This document shows, piece by piece, positions 7,299-17,029 of a stretch of DNA of 64,000 nt. The notes under the pieces are model-generated. The model saw only the letters and a program-made list of their open reading frames with translations. It ran no database searches and was not told where the DNA came from. The translations under genes and the position numbers were made by a program. Numbering within the stretch: position 1 is the stretch's first letter; the number at the start of each line of letters is the position of its first letter. The DNA lies in assembly GCF_000710345.2 (NCBI RefSeq), contig NZ_JHEL01000015.1, forward strand, positions 1,364,001 to 1,428,000, in the 5' to 3' direction. The stretch is from Curtobacterium sp. S6. GTDB taxonomy: Bacteria > Actinomycetota > Actinomycetes > Actinomycetales > Micrococcaceae.

Positions 7299-9038
7299 AT
7301 GAACAGCGTTCCCACCTCCACCGTGCCTCCGACGGCGACGAAACGCGCCGATCACACGGACTCTCCCTCGGGAGGCGGAAGTGCTCCCGGCCCCGATGGG
7401 ACCCCCACTCAGCGCCGCGCCCACGCATTGCGCAATCAGCCCGGCGTTGTCTTTTGGGGTTCTTTAAGCCTCGTCGCGGTATTCGTCCTGTGGGCCGGGA
7501 TCTCCCCCACATCACTCGGCAACTCGATGGCCTCCGTGATGAACTGGGCCGCAGGAAGCATCGGCTGGACCTACCTGCTGGTGACCCTCGGCTGCATCCT
7601 GCTCCTGGTCTACCTGGCCTTCAGCCGATTCGGTGGGATCCGGCTGGGCAAGGACGAGGACCGGCCGGAATACTCGACCTGGGCCTGGTTGGCCATGATC
7701 CTCTCGGCCGTGATGGGCATCGGCCTGATCAGCTATGGCGTGGCCGAGCCGATCATTCACTTCACCTCGCCACCGCACGGCCTGGCGGAGGCCGGCACCT
7801 ACGACGCCGCGGTCCGCGCCCTCCAGTTCTCCTACTTCGACTGGGGCCCCCACGCCTGGGCGGTCTTCGGCATCTTCGGCCTGGCGATCGCCTACTCGAC
7901 GCACCGGCGGGGTAACAACGGTTTGATCTCACCCATGCTGCGGCCGCTCTTCGGTCAGGCAATGGACGGCTGGGCGGGCCACGTCGTCGATATCCTGGCG
8001 GTCATCGCGACGCTCTTCGGCACCACGGCATCCCTCGGTCTGGGCGCTTCGCAGATCTCAGAGGGCCTGAATCGCGTGTTCGGAATTCCCAACGATCTCT
8101 TCGTGCAGATCGTGATCATCGTCGGCATCACGGTGGTCTTCACGCTGTCCGCCCTCTCCGGGGTCAACAGGGGCATCAAATACATCAGCCAGATCACCTC
8201 GGTGCTATCCATCCTGCTGGCGGCCTATGTCCTGATCATCGGGCCCACGGGATTCCTCGGGAACATCTTCGTTCGCTCCGTGGGCCAATACCTCAATGAC
8301 TTCTTCAAGGTCAGCCTCACGACGCCGGTCTCCGACGACGACGTGCAGTGGTTCCAGTCATGGACCTACTTCATGATGGCGTGGTGGCTCAGTTGGGGCG
8401 CCTTCGTGGGCGTCTTCCTCGCGAAAATTTCCCGCGGTCGCACGATCCGTCAGTTTGTGCTGGGGGTCCTCGGGGTCCCGAGCCTCGTGTTCTTCGCCTG
8501 GTTCACGATCTTCGGCGGCACCGCGATCAAATTCGATATGGATGGCGACGGGGGCATCGGCAAGGCCGCCTCGAGCGACCTCAACTCTGCCTTCTTCGAG
8601 ACCCTGGCCCACATGCCCCTTGTCGGCGTCACCTCGGTCATCGCGATCATCCTGGTCGTCTTGTTCTTCGTCTCCGGGGCCGACGCGAACACCTTTGTGC
8701 TGAGCATGTTGACCTCGCGCGGCACCTTGGAGCCGAGCCGGCCGATCCTCACCACCTGGGGTGCCGTGACGGGCATGAGCGCGATCGTCTTGTTCCTGGT
8801 GGGTGGCCTCGACGCCCTCCAACAGGCCGCGATGATCTCCGCCCTTCCCTTCGCCCTCGTCGTCGCGGCGTTGGGCATCAGCCTGATGAAAGCCCTCGGG
8901 GAAGACCACGACCTCGATTTCACGCGTCCCGTTCGGGTCGAGGACGTGCGTCCGGAATCGCTGCGAATGCGCCACGATGTCATCAGGCTGGACTTCGACA
9001 ATCCGCCGACAAGCGATGTGCCGACCGGTCGCAACTAG
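7299..9038 (+). CDS. BCCT family betaine/carnitine/choline transporter
   Basis: Sodium- or proton-coupled symporter for quaternary ammonium solutes such as glycine betaine, choline or carnitine; 579 residues with about 12 membrane helices. The family signature is seen in SWTYFMMAWWLSWGAFVGVFLAKISRGRTIRQF, preceded by the LLVYLAFSRFGGIRLG region. The N-terminal 50 residues are Pro/Ser/Thr-rich and cytosolic. I chose the ATG at 7299 (MNSVPTST), which leaves a normal-length tail; an upstream start at 7206 would add a non-conserved basic stretch. A strong hairpin follows the stop. The substrate and any osmoregulation are not visible in the sequence. Confidence 0.92.
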   Translation: MNSVPTSTVPPTATKRADHTDSPSGGGSAPGPDGTPTQRRAHALRNQPGVVFWGSLSLVAVFVLWAGISPTSLGNSMASVMNWAAGSIGWTYLLVTLGCILLLVYLAFSRFGGIRLGKDEDRPEYSTWAWLAMILSAVMGIGLISYGVAEPIIHFTSPPHGLAEAGTYDAAVRALQFSYFDWGPHAWAVFGIFGLAIAYSTHRRGNNGLISPMLRPLFGQAMDGWAGHVVDILAVIATLFGTTASLGLGASQISEGLNRVFGIPNDLFVQIVIIVGITVVFTLSALSGVNRGIKYISQITSVLSILLAAYVLIIGPTGFLGNIFVRSVGQYLNDFFKVSLTTPVSDDDVQWFQSWTYFMMAWWLSWGAFVGVFLAKISRGRTIRQFVLGVLGVPSLVFFAWFTIFGGTAIKFDMDGDGGIGKAASSDLNSAFFETLAHMPLVGVTSVIAIILVVLFFVSGADANTFVLSMLTSRGTLEPSRPILTTWGAVTGMSAIVLFLVGGLDALQQAAMISALPFALVVAALGISLMKALGEDHDLDFTRPVRVEDVRPESLRMRHDVIRLDFDNPPTSDVPTGRN

Positions 9039-9042
9039 CCCC

Positions 9043-9076
9043 CAGGGCCCGCATCCACACCAGGATGCGGGCCCTG
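9043..9076 (+). terminator. Terminator hairpin after the BCCT gene
   Basis: Perfect 14-bp stem (CAGGGCCCGCATCC at 9043-9056 with its complement at 9063-9076) and a six-base loop, directly after the BCCT stop. No T-tract follows, as is usual in high-GC actinomycetes. Confidence 0.8.
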
Positions 9077-9137
9077 CCTGGCAACGGACAGGGCACGGAT
9101 CGACCAGCGGTGGCGTCCATCGGCCCGCACCGCTCGG

Positions 9138-9857
9138 CTACGCCACCACCGGCACAAACTGGTTCCCGTCCCAATGCATGACGGTCTTTTCGCCCTGGTC
9201 GGTCACGGTGATCGTCGGCTCGCCTTCGGGCGAGATCTGCAGGTCCGCCCCCTCGAAGGGGTTAACGCCGCTGGGCATGGATCCGTAGGAGTTGTATCCC
9301 TGGTCCGTGGGCGTCAGCACGGTGACCCCGCCGTCATAACTCAGATAGACGTTGCCGTACTTGTCCACGTTCGAGCCGTTCTCGAGGTTCCAGGTCTCGG
9401 GCGCGGCGCTTTCGGCGGGCCTGACGCCAAACCACATGAGGTCCTGCTGCTCGTCCTCGACGTAGCCGATGGTCTGACCGTTCTGGTACAGCGCATAGGA
9501 AGCCTTACCCCGCGGCGGCCCATCGCCCTCTTCTCGCTTATCCCAGTAGGGAATCACGGTCATCGGGCCGTACTTGGGATGCTTCACCTCGACGGTTCCG
9601 CCCTCGACGCATCGGTCGCGGCAGGGGTCGTCGATGACCCGAAGCTGTTGGTATTTCCCGGGGGACGAACTCGAGGGGGTGCCGCCGGTCGAGCCCCCGG
9701 CCGAACCCGACGGCGAGGCTGTTTCGCTGCTGGACTCTCCCGGCGAGGTCGCCACGGTCGAATCACTCGTGGCCTCCGTGCACCCCGTCAACAACGACCC
9801 ACAGAGGGCCGCGACCACCACGGCGGCACTCCCCCACGTCACGGCGCGCTTCGCCAT
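9138..9857 (-). CDS. Secreted lipoprotein of unknown function
   Basis: Protein of 239 residues with a lipoprotein signal peptide: positive N-terminus MAKRA, hydrophobic core, and lipobox LTGC with Cys26 as the lipidation site. A Ser/Thr/Gly/Pro-rich linker (about 30-68) leads to a globular domain with a CRDRC cysteine pair near residue 82 and several YxxxG and W-containing beta-like segments. It is expected on the outer face of the membrane. I do not recognise the domain. It is a single gene, convergent with the BCCT gene. Confidence 0.8.
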   Translation of the reverse strand: MAKRAVTWGSAAVVVAALCGSLLTGCTEATSDSTVATSPGESSSETASPSGSAGGSTGGTPSSSSPGKYQQLRVIDDPCRDRCVEGGTVEVKHPKYGPMTVIPYWDKREEGDGPPRGKASYALYQNGQTIGYVEDEQQDLMWFGVRPAESAAPETWNLENGSNVDKYGNVYLSYDGGVTVLTPTDQGYNSYGSMPSGVNPFEGADLQISPEGEPTITVTDQGEKTVMHWDGNQFVPVVA

Positions 9858-10007
9858 GGCGTCCTCCTCGAACCGCTCTCACAAGGCATTACAGTCTGTC
9901 TCTTGAGAATTTCAAGGAGTTGGCGTTTCGTCAACGAAATCCACGAAATGAGTGCAAAAAAATATTGGTGCACCACGCGTCGTCCCCGAGCACGCGGCTG
10001 CCGGGGA
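9858..10007. other. Intergenic region with the lipoprotein promoter
   Basis: AT-richer 150 bases between two minus-strand genes, including an A7 run near 9957. It should contain the lipoprotein promoter; no gene, repeat or strong terminator is seen. Confidence 0.35.
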
Positions 10008-10808
10008 TCAGTATCCGAGCTTCGCGTTCTCCAAGACCGGTATGGACTTCTCGGCGGTGCGCACCACGTCGAGGTCGATGTCGACGACGCGCAGCTCCTC
10101 GCCGCCGCCGAACGCCTGGACGACGTGGCCGAACGGATCCGACACCAGGCTGTGCCCCACGCCGGTCGGGGCGCCCTCCTTGACGGGAACCCCCGAGATC
10201 GCCGGATCGGACTGGTCCACCGCAACCACAAACGTGTTGCTGTCCAGGGCGCGCGCTCGGGCCAGGGTCTCCCACTGCTCGACCTTGCCCTCGCCACCGG
10301 CCCACGAGGCGCTCACGAGGCAGACGTCGGCGCCTCGTCGCGACAGTTCCGCGAAAAGCTTGGGGAAACGCACGTCGTAGCACAGGGTCAGCCCGACGTT
10401 GACGCCGGCGATGTTGACCACGACCAGGTCTCGGCCCGGGTCGACCGTCTCGGACTCCGTGAACCCGAAGGCGTCGTACAGGTGTATTTTGGCGTAGTCC
10501 AACCGCTCACCGGACGGCGTGTACACGGCGAGGATGTTGCGGACCTTGCCCTCGGGTGCCGTCGCGAATTCGCCGACGACCACGGTGATATCGCGTTCGG
10601 CCGCCAGCCATTGCATCTCGGTCTTCCAGTGCTCCGCGTGCTCCGAGGCCGCGGCGGCCAAATCCGAGCCGAAGGCCGTCATGGTCGCTTCCGGAAATAC
10701 CACGAGGTCCGCACCGATATCGGCGGAACGCGCCACATACTCCTGGACCTTGGCCAGATTCTCCGCAACCACCCGGCTGCTGTTGATCTGCGCGATCGCG
10801 ACCTTCAT
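10008..10808 (-). CDS. Carbon-nitrogen hydrolase (nitrilase superfamily)
   Basis: Cytosolic amidase-type enzyme of 266 residues with the full Glu-Lys-Cys triad: Glu40 in VVFPEATM, Lys107 in DYAKIHLYD and Cys143 in LTLCYDVRFP. This matches the Nit/YafV-like branch that cleaves omega-amides or deaminated glutathione-type repair substrates. The substrate cannot be read from the sequence. It is transcribed with, but not overlapping, the downstream lipoprotein gene. The HAD gene precedes it by 64 bases, so they may share a transcript. Confidence 0.88.
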   Translation of the reverse strand: MKVAIAQINSSRVVAENLAKVQEYVARSADIGADLVVFPEATMTAFGSDLAAAASEHAEHWKTEMQWLAAERDITVVVGEFATAPEGKVRNILAVYTPSGERLDYAKIHLYDAFGFTESETVDPGRDLVVVNIAGVNVGLTLCYDVRFPKLFAELSRRGADVCLVSASWAGGEGKVEQWETLARARALDSNTFVVAVDQSDPAISGVPVKEGAPTGVGHSLVSDPFGHVVQAFGGGEELRVVDIDLDVVRTAEKSIPVLENAKLGY

Positions 10809-10872
10809 GAACCCTCCTCGGTCAGACGTTGTCCCCCGAGCTTACGGTCTGCCTCAGCCCGGGAGGAAGCGA

Positions 10873-11730
10873 TCAGTCGACGATGGTCCGGAGGATCCGC
10901 GCCGCGCCGTCGTCATACACCGACTCGGTGACCTCGGTCGCGACGGAAATGACCTCCTCCGGGGCCTGCCCCATGGCGACGCCGCGGGCGGCCCACTGCA
11001 ACATCTCGACGTCGTTGTGTCCGTCGCCCATCGCGACGGTGTGGGCGGGATCCACGCCCAGGTGGCGTCGGATCAGTTCCAGGGCCGATGCCTTCGAGAC
11101 GCCGCTCGCGGCGATATCCAGCCACGGCGTCCACCCCACCGCGTAGGTCACGCCGTGCAGACCGACCTCGTCGATGATCTCGGAGAAGGTCTCCAGGTCA
11201 ATCTCGGTCGAGAAGACCACCACGCGGACGGCCTCGAGATCCAGGAGCTCCTCGAAAGAGACCTGTTGGGCCTCCATCCCGAAGCTCCGGTCCTGGAATT
11301 GCGCGGTCGAGTAGAAGGATCCGTCCGCGGCCTCCAGGGCAAATTTGGCCCCGGGGAGGCGGTCGCCGAGGGCCGCGAGCGCCTTGGCCGGCTTGAAGGT
11401 GACGGCATCGACCACGCGGTATCCATCCCGGTACTCCGGGCCGATCTCCACCGTCACGCCGCCATTCGAGCTCACGGCATAACCGCGTTCGATTCCGGTC
11501 AGTTCCACGATGGGAAGCGTGGCGCCCTTCGAGCGACCGGTCGAGATCACGACGTGGTGGCCTTCCCGGGCGACGGCCTGAACGGCCGCCTTGACCTCTT
11601 CGCTCATGTGGCCGTCGTGGTCGACGAGAGTTCCGTCGACGTCCAGGGCCACCAGGTATTTCACCCCTACCTCTTTGTGCCAGCGCCCCTGCACCGGCGG
11701 GTGAATCGTTTCTTGTGTCATGAGTTCCAT
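10873..11730 (-). CDS. Cof-type HAD-superfamily hydrolase
   Basis: HAD phosphatase of about 285 residues of the Cof/type IIB group, which dephosphorylate sugar phosphates or similar metabolites. Motif I is LVALDVDGTLVDHDG and motif II lies in HVVISTGRS. The C-terminal motif AMGDGHNDVEML supplies the metal-binding acidic residues. The cap domain sits between motifs II and III. The start is uncertain between ATG 11730 and ATG 11721; a longer open frame to 11838 lacks support. A second Cof-type protein is encoded at 35390. Confidence 0.85.
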   Translation of the reverse strand: MELMTQETIHPPVQGRWHKEVGVKYLVALDVDGTLVDHDGHMSEEVKAAVQAVAREGHHVVISTGRSKGATLPIVELTGIERGYAVSSNGGVTVEIGPEYRDGYRVVDAVTFKPAKALAALGDRLPGAKFALEAADGSFYSTAQFQDRSFGMEAQQVSFEELLDLEAVRVVVFSTEIDLETFSEIIDEVGLHGVTYAVGWTPWLDIAASGVSKASALELIRRHLGVDPAHTVAMGDGHNDVEMLQWAARGVAMGQAPEEVISVATEVTESVYDDGAARILRTIVD

Positions 11731-11821
11731 GCTTTCATCCGACAGGCCCGTCATAACGGGCGGCCACCGTCCCCGCGACATCGCGATGAACCGGCGGTAA
11801 AGAATGACCATTAAACGATGA

Positions 11822-11864
11822 TCCGCCCGCGTCTTCAACCGACGAACGGCGGTACGCGGGCGGA
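11822..11864 (-). terminator. Terminator downstream of serS
   Basis: An 11-bp stem (TCCGCCCGCGT at 11822-11832 pairing with ACGCGGGCGGA at 11854-11864) 16 bases past the serS stop, with a 21-base loop. Confidence 0.6.
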
Positions 11865-11879
11865 GGCATCGCGCGGCGG

Positions 11880-13187
11880 CTAGTCGGCCGCGATCGCCAA
11901 GGTCTCCAGCCCGCCCATGTAGGGCCGCAGGGCCTCGGGGATACGCACCGACCCGTCCGCCTGCTGGTGGGTCTCCAAGATCGCGACCAACCAGCGCGTG
12001 GTCGCGAGGGTGCCGTTGAGCGTGGCGACGGTGCGGGTGCCGCCCTTCTTGGCCTTACCTTGGGCGTCGACGATGTCTGGCTTCCGCTCGCGGATGTTCA
12101 GGCGGCGCGCCTGGTACGTGGTGCAGTTCGAGGTTGAGGTCAGCTCGCGGTAGGTGCCCTGGGTGGGGATCCACGCTTCGCAGTCGAATTTTCGGGCGGC
12201 CGAACTGCCGAGGTCACCGGCGGCCGTATCGATCACGCGGTAGGCGAGCTCGCACTTGGCCAGCATCTCCTCTTCCCACGCGAGCATTTTCTCGTGCATG
12301 CCCTCGGCCTCTTCGACCGGGCAGTAGACGAACATCTCGGCCTTATTGAACTGGTGGACGCGGATGATGCCGCGGGTGTCCTTACCGGCCGAGCCCGCCT
12401 CGCGACGATAGCAACTGGACCAGCCCAGGTACTTCTTGGGGCCCTTGTCGAAGTCGATGATCTCGTCGGCGTGATAACCGGCGATCGCGACCTCGGAGGT
12501 GCCGACCAAGTAAAGGTCGTCGCGCTCGAGGCGGTAGATTTCGTCGTCGTGCTTGACGTTGAAGCCGGTTCCGGCCATGGTCTCGGGGCGGACGAGGGTC
12601 GGAGAGGTCAGCATCGTGAAGCCCGCTCGGGTCGCCTGGTCCAGGGCCATCCACAGCAGGGCCTGTTCGAGGCGCGCGACCGCACCCTTGAGGAAATAGA
12701 ATCGCGCGCCGGAGACCTTGGCGCCGCGCGCCATGTCGATGCCGTCGACCAGCTCGCCGATCTCCAGGTGATCGCGGGGCTCGAAGCCCTCCGCGGCGAA
12801 GTCGCGCGGCTCGCCCACGGTCTTGATGGTCACGTAGTCGTCTTCACCGCCGGTGGGCACCCCGTCGATGATGAGGTTTTCCATGCGGGCCAGCAGCTCA
12901 TCCTGGGCGGCCTGCGCCTCGTTGGAGGCGGCTTCCGCGGCCTTGACCCGCTGGGACAGCTCCTTGACCTCGGCGAGCAGGGCCTGCTTCTCCTCGCCCT
13001 TGGCCTGGGAAACCTTCTTGCCGAAGGCCTTCTGCTCGGCCCGTAGTGCCTCAAAATCGCTGACCGACTGGCGCCGGTTGGCGTCGGCCTCGAGGATCTG
13101 GTCGACGAGTTCGACGTCGGATCGGCGGGCCCGCTGAGAGGCCCGGAACAGATCAGGATTTTCGCGCAGAAGATTAATGTCGATCAC
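11880..13187 (-). CDS. serS: Serine--tRNA ligase
   Basis: Class II aminoacyl-tRNA synthetase charging tRNA-Ser, 435 residues, full length. The N-terminal long coiled-coil arm that grips the tRNA extra arm spans roughly residues 30-110 ([20 protein letters not shown] and following). The catalytic domain has motif 2 [22 protein letters not shown] and motif 3 [17 protein letters not shown], the usual actinobacterial form. It starts at ATG 13187 with [14 protein letters not shown], the conserved N-terminus. Single transcription unit with a hairpin after the stop. Confidence 0.97.
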   Translation of the reverse strand: MIDINLLRENPDLFRASQRARRSDVELVDQILEADANRRQSVSDFEALRAEQKAFGKKVSQAKGEEKQALLAEVKELSQRVKAAEAASNEAQAAQDELLARMENLIIDGVPTGGEDDYVTIKTVGEPRDFAAEGFEPRDHLEIGELVDGIDMARGAKVSGARFYFLKGAVARLEQALLWMALDQATRAGFTMLTSPTLVRPETMAGTGFNVKHDDEIYRLERDDLYLVGTSEVAIAGYHADEIIDFDKGPKKYLGWSSCYRREAGSAGKDTRGIIRVHQFNKAEMFVYCPVEEAEGMHEKMLAWEEEMLAKCELAYRVIDTAAGDLGSSAARKFDCEAWIPTQGTYRELTSTSNCTTYQARRLNIRERKPDIVDAQGKAKKGGTRTVATLNGTLATTRWLVAILETHQQADGSVRIPEALRPYMGGLETLAIAAD

Positions 13188-13318
13188 GCCCCTAACTTAC
13201 CGCACCGCCCACGATGTTCCTACGAGATGACCACCCGCCGGTCAGGCAGGGCGCAGGTCAGGCAGGCCCACGGCTGGGTGGGTTCGCGCCGGAGTATCTC
13301 CCGGTTAAGGTTGAAAAC

Positions 13319-13948
13319 ATGAACCAGAACGATGTGCCGTCCATCGAGTCCGACCTCCGCCACGCGCCGACGCTGACCGGTCGGCTGGTGCGCCTCGAAC
13401 AGCTCGGGCCCGAACACCTCACGGATCTCCAGGAGGCCTCCCGCGACGGAGAGCTCTGGAACCTCTGGTACACCTCGGTGCCCCACCCCGATGACATGGC
13501 GGCCGAGATCGACCGCCGGCTCTCCGAACAGCGCGCCGGTCGCATGATCCCCTTCGTGACCCGACGCCTCGCGGACGGGAAGGTCACGGGCATGACCACG
13601 TTCTACGGCATCGACCAAAGCATCCCCAAGCTCTTCATCGGGTACACCTGGAACGCCGCGTCGACCCAGGGCACCGGCATGAACCCCGAGTCCAAGCGGC
13701 TGCTGCTGCGGCACGCCTTCGAGGACCTGGCCTGCGCGACCGTCCGTTTCGAGACGCACCACCTGAATTTCCAGTCCCGCGGAGCCATCGAGCGCCTGGG
13801 CGCGCACCTCGACGGCGTCCTGCGCCGCGACCGCCTGATGCCCGACGGAACCCTGCGGGACACCTACACCTACTCGATCCTTCGCGCCGAGTGGGCCCCC
13901 ATCGACCATCATCTGGCCCACCGCGTCAACCAACGAATCGACCGGTAG
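13319..13948 (+). CDS. GNAT family N-acetyltransferase (RimJ/RimL-like)
   Basis: Acetyl-CoA-dependent acyltransferase of 209 residues resembling ribosomal-protein/amino-group acetyltransferases of the RimJ/RimL branch. It opens with the typical TLTGRLVRLEQLGPEHL. The central TTFYGI...LFIGYTWNAASTQGTGMNPE aligns with the beta4-CoA-binding region, and NFQSRGAIERLGAHLDGVLR with the conserved C-terminal part. The ATG at 13319 is preceded by AAGG. It lies nine bases ahead of the lipid kinase gene, probably in one transcript. The acceptor is unknown. Confidence 0.82.
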   Translation: MNQNDVPSIESDLRHAPTLTGRLVRLEQLGPEHLTDLQEASRDGELWNLWYTSVPHPDDMAAEIDRRLSEQRAGRMIPFVTRRLADGKVTGMTTFYGIDQSIPKLFIGYTWNAASTQGTGMNPESKRLLLRHAFEDLACATVRFETHHLNFQSRGAIERLGAHLDGVLRRDRLMPDGTLRDTYTYSILRAEWAPIDHHLAHRVNQRIDR

Positions 13949-13957
13949 CCTGGGAAT

Positions 13958-15109
13958 ATGCGACTTTCCGGAAAAGCCGTCGGCATCGCGAGCTTCATCA
14001 GTCTCGCGGCGGCCGCCGCGGCCAGCGTCGTGACGACCTGGCGAGGACGACCGCCCCTTCTGACCCAAGCCGTGCCGTGGCGACCCCGGCTCGAGGCGGG
14101 CATGCCACGCAAGGTCGGCGTGGTCTACAACCCCGTCAAATCCTTGGCACACTTCTCCTGCGACGCCCTGACGCACGCCACGCGCCGCGTCGATTGGCCA
14201 ACCCCCCTGTTTTACGAGACCACCTCGGAGGACCCGGGCCACGGCATGGCCGAACAGGCCCTGGCCGACGGGTGCGATTTGGTGATCGCGATGGGGGGCG
14301 ACGGCACCGTCCGGCAGGTCGCGGAGGTGGTTCAGGGAACCTCGGTGGGGATGGGCATCGTGCCCCTCGGCACCGGAAATCTCCTGGCCCGAAACCTCGA
14401 GCTGCCGATCTCGGATCTGCTGTCCGCGATCGACACCGCGCTCCATGGCCGGGCCCGGCGCATCGACATGATTCACCTCGATGTGCGGCGCACGGATATG
14501 TCCGCCGAGCAGATGACCTACCTCGTGATGGGCGGCGCCGGCTTCGACGCGAAGATCATGACGGATACCCGGGAAGACCTGAAATCCCGGTGGGGCTGGC
14601 TCGCATATGTCGAGGCCGGCATGCGAAATCTCGTCTCGACGCGGAGACCCGTGGCCATCCAGATCGACGACGAGGAACCCATTCGGCGCCGCATCCAGTC
14701 GGTCCTCGTGGCCAATTGCGGCGAAATCACGGCCGGGTTGCACTTGGCCTCACGCTCGACCGCCGACGACGGCCTCCTCGAAGTCATCCTGCTGACGCCG
14801 CGCAACCTGATCGGATGGGCTTCCCTCGCGCGGCAGGTGGTGATGCGCAACCGCAACGGACTGCCCGTGATCGACCACCTCCACGGAAGCCGCGTGGTGC
14901 TGGACTTCGGCCATCACCCGCAACCGGTCGAGATCGACGGCGACCTCATCGGCACCGCCGAAAGGCTCGTTGCGGAGGTCCAGCCCGGGGTCCTGAGCGT
15001 GAACACCTATCCGGAGGCCATGACGCCGTTCCGAAGCTTCGCGAACCTCAGCAGGTCCGCGATGGAACCCCACCACCGGTGGAATTGGCGCCGCCTCACC
15101 CGCCGCTAG
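13958..15109 (+). CDS. Diacylglycerol kinase-family lipid kinase
   Basis: Membrane-associated lipid kinase of 383 residues. A hydrophobic N-terminal helix (about 7-27) is followed by the DAGK catalytic domain with YNPV (57-60) and the ATP-site signature GGDGTV (113-118), then PLGTGNLLARNLELP. The C-terminal beta-rich domain has the usual EVQPGVLSVN ending. The likely role is phosphorylation of diacylglycerol or a related lipid in phospholipid recycling. It is co-directional with the GNAT gene nine bases upstream and convergent with a small membrane protein gene. Confidence 0.85.
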   Translation: MRLSGKAVGIASFISLAAAAAASVVTTWRGRPPLLTQAVPWRPRLEAGMPRKVGVVYNPVKSLAHFSCDALTHATRRVDWPTPLFYETTSEDPGHGMAEQALADGCDLVIAMGGDGTVRQVAEVVQGTSVGMGIVPLGTGNLLARNLELPISDLLSAIDTALHGRARRIDMIHLDVRRTDMSAEQMTYLVMGGAGFDAKIMTDTREDLKSRWGWLAYVEAGMRNLVSTRRPVAIQIDDEEPIRRRIQSVLVANCGEITAGLHLASRSTADDGLLEVILLTPRNLIGWASLARQVVMRNRNGLPVIDHLHGSRVVLDFGHHPQPVEIDGDLIGTAERLVAEVQPGVLSVNTYPEAMTPFRSFANLSRSAMEPHHRWNWRRLTRR

Positions 15110-15126
15110 TCCGCGAGGCCGGCGGG

Positions 15127-15402
15127 TCAGGCCGCGGTGCGGTCCGCTTCCTGTTGCTTCTTTTCGATGAACTCCGTGCGGGCGCGCTTCTCGCCCACCA
15201 GCCCGGAGATCGTCATCGCGAGACCGAGAACGAGCAGGGGAATCGCCGCGAGCATCATGATCGGTGACGCAATCTTGGCGCCGCTGTCGGCATCCGTTCC
15301 GTGCCCCAAAGCAAGGGCCCAGATCCCGATGCCGTAGCCGCCCACGAGAATGCCCAGCACGAGCATGATCACGCCCGCCTGCAACCAACCGGTAACACGC
15401 AT
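15127..15402 (-). CDS. Small two-helix membrane protein, function unknown
   Basis: About 91 residues with two hydrophobic helices (roughly 6-31 and 46-66) separated by a short polar loop, and a charged C-terminus rich in Lys, Glu and Gln. The start is set by a perfect GGAGG five bases before ATG 15402 (MRVTGWLQAG); an ATG at 15423 lacks such a site. Not recognised as a known family; probably a conserved actinobacterial membrane protein. Confidence 0.65.
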   Translation of the reverse strand: MRVTGWLQAGVIMLVLGILVGGYGIGIWALALGHGTDADSGAKIASPIMMLAAIPLLVLGLAMTISGLVGEKRARTEFIEKKQQEADRTAA

Positions 15403-15530
15403 TCCGCCTCCAATATCGTTCATCGGCTTAAGTGTTCAGGATCGACCGGGACGGGTCAACACGAATCCCCTCGTGGGGGACGGGTGAAGGGCGACTTCCC
15501 GGGTGAGTAGCGACGTCGTGGGCGCCACCG

Positions 15531-16451
15531 TCAGAGGCTGTCGACCCACTCGTCGGCTTGGGAGAACGCCTCGTCCGAGTGGTGGGGATCCAGTATGGGC
15601 CGCTTGCCGTCAGCCCGGGGATACGACCCGAGGAACTTGACCCCCGGAGAAACCCGGTGCAGGCCGCGCAGGGCGTTGCGCATCCGCTGGTTCTCGAGGT
15701 GCCCTTCGGCATCGATCGAGAAGAAGTACGAACCGAGCGACTCGCCCGTGGGGCGGGACTCGATGCGCGAGAGGTTGACCCCGCGTGCGGCGAATTGTTC
15801 GAGCAAATCCATGAGCGCGCCCGCGCGGTCCTGAGGCAAGGGGATGACCACGGTCGTCTTGTCGGCGCCGGTCGGCTCGGGCGTGGGCAGTCCCTCGCGG
15901 GCCGAGGTGACCAGCACGAATCGGGTGATCGCGTTGGCGTTGTCGCCGATGTCCGTCGCGAGAAGATTCAGTTCGGGATGCTGCTCGGCCACGATCGGCG
16001 AGCACACGGCGGCGTCGTAGCCCGGATCGCCGTCCAGGAAGGCCACGGCCGCGGCCGCGGTCGAGCTCGCGGGCACGTACTCGGCGTCCGGGAGGGTCTC
16101 TTCCATCCACCCGCGGACCTGGGCCCAGGCGTGCGAATGCGTCGAGACCACGCTGACCTCGTCCAACCGCACCCCGGGTGCTCCAATGAGGATAAAACGG
16201 ATCGGCACGAGGACCTCTCCGATGATCCGGAGGTCGTCGCCGGAGGCGATCGAGTCGAGGGTCGCGGTCACGCCGCCCTCGACCGAGTTTTCGATCGGCA
16301 CCATCGCGGCGTCGACCTCACCCCTGCGGACCTTCGCCAAGGCCGAGGGGACCGACTGCGCGGGGATTCGCTCCGCGTAAGCGGCATCCGAGACGGACAA
16401 GAGGGCGGCCTCGGAGAAGGTGCCCTCCGGGCCCAGGTAGGTGTATTTCAT
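15531..16451 (-). CDS. pheA: Prephenate dehydratase
   Basis: Converts prephenate to phenylpyruvate in phenylalanine biosynthesis; 306 residues, the normal monofunctional length. The catalytic PDT domain (1-185) begins YTYLGPEGTFSEAAL and contains NSVEGGVTATLD and the conserved TRF motif in ANAITRFVLV. The C-terminal ACT domain contains NLSRIESRPT, the phenylalanine-sensing ESRP motif, so feedback inhibition is expected. It lies 14 bases downstream of a rhodanese gene in the same orientation, an operon whose functional logic is not obvious. Confidence 0.95.
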   Translation of the reverse strand: MKYTYLGPEGTFSEAALLSVSDAAYAERIPAQSVPSALAKVRRGEVDAAMVPIENSVEGGVTATLDSIASGDDLRIIGEVLVPIRFILIGAPGVRLDEVSVVSTHSHAWAQVRGWMEETLPDAEYVPASSTAAAAVAFLDGDPGYDAAVCSPIVAEQHPELNLLATDIGDNANAITRFVLVTSAREGLPTPEPTGADKTTVVIPLPQDRAGALMDLLEQFAARGVNLSRIESRPTGESLGSYFFSIDAEGHLENQRMRNALRGLHRVSPGVKFLGSYPRADGKRPILDPHHSDEAFSQADEWVDSL

Positions 16452-16465
16452 GCGTGCGGTCCGGC

Positions 16466-16795
16466 CTACCGGACCTGCGGGGTCTGGCCGTTTTCGGAGA
16501 CCATGGGCTTCTCGGCGTCCTGCCACGCGCCCATGCCGCCGACGACGTTGAAGGCGTCGAAGCCGTACTGGTTCAGGTATGCGGTCGCCCGCAGGGAGCG
16601 TCCGCCGGAACGACAGATCACGTAGACGTCTTCGTCGAGGGGAACCTCGCCGTAGCGCGCGGGAAGCTGATCCAGCGGGAGGTGCTGGGCACCCTCGATA
16701 TGTCCCTCCTCCCACTCGTAGTCCTCGCGCACGTCGAGAATCTTGGCGTTCTCGGGGATGTCCTCGACCTTCACGTTGGGAACGTTCTCGTCCAT
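16466..16795 (-). CDS. Rhodanese-like domain protein
   Basis: Single-domain rhodanese of 109 residues. The active-site loop CRSGGRS begins at Cys61, which can carry a persulfide, and ILDVREDYEWEEGHIEGAQHLPL is the typical domain core. It is likely a sulfurtransferase or thiol carrier in the cytosol. The ATG at 16795 is chosen because AGGAGG stands just upstream. First gene of a two-gene unit with pheA; divergent from the formimidoylglutamase homologue. Confidence 0.88.
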   Translation of the reverse strand: MDENVPNVKVEDIPENAKILDVREDYEWEEGHIEGAQHLPLDQLPARYGEVPLDEDVYVICRSGGRSLRATAYLNQYGFDAFNVVGGMGAWQDAEKPMVSENGQTPQVR

Positions 16796-17029
16796 GGTGC
16801 CTCCTGTGTGTCTCAGCGGCCGGACCGCCATCGTTACTGATTCTTCTCCTAAACCTACCGCGCGGGCCGGAGACCGGCGAGGCCGCGGGAAAACGTCCCA
16901 GCATCCGAATCGGCGCTCCCATTTTCTCCAAATCCGAAGGAATGGGCCGTGTCATCTTGCTACAGTCCGCTCAGAGGTGTTACCTGTTCAACAAGACACT
17001 AGGACCGCACTTCAAGAAAAGGACACACT
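16796..17029. promoter_or_regulatory. Divergent promoter region, rhodanese-pheA / hutG-like
   Basis: Noncoding 234 bases serving two divergent units. AAAAGGA six bases before the GTG at 17030 is the ribosome site of the rightward gene. An imperfect inverted motif, GTGT-N11-ACAC near 16977-17000, could be an operator. No firm -35/-10 pair was assigned. Confidence 0.35.
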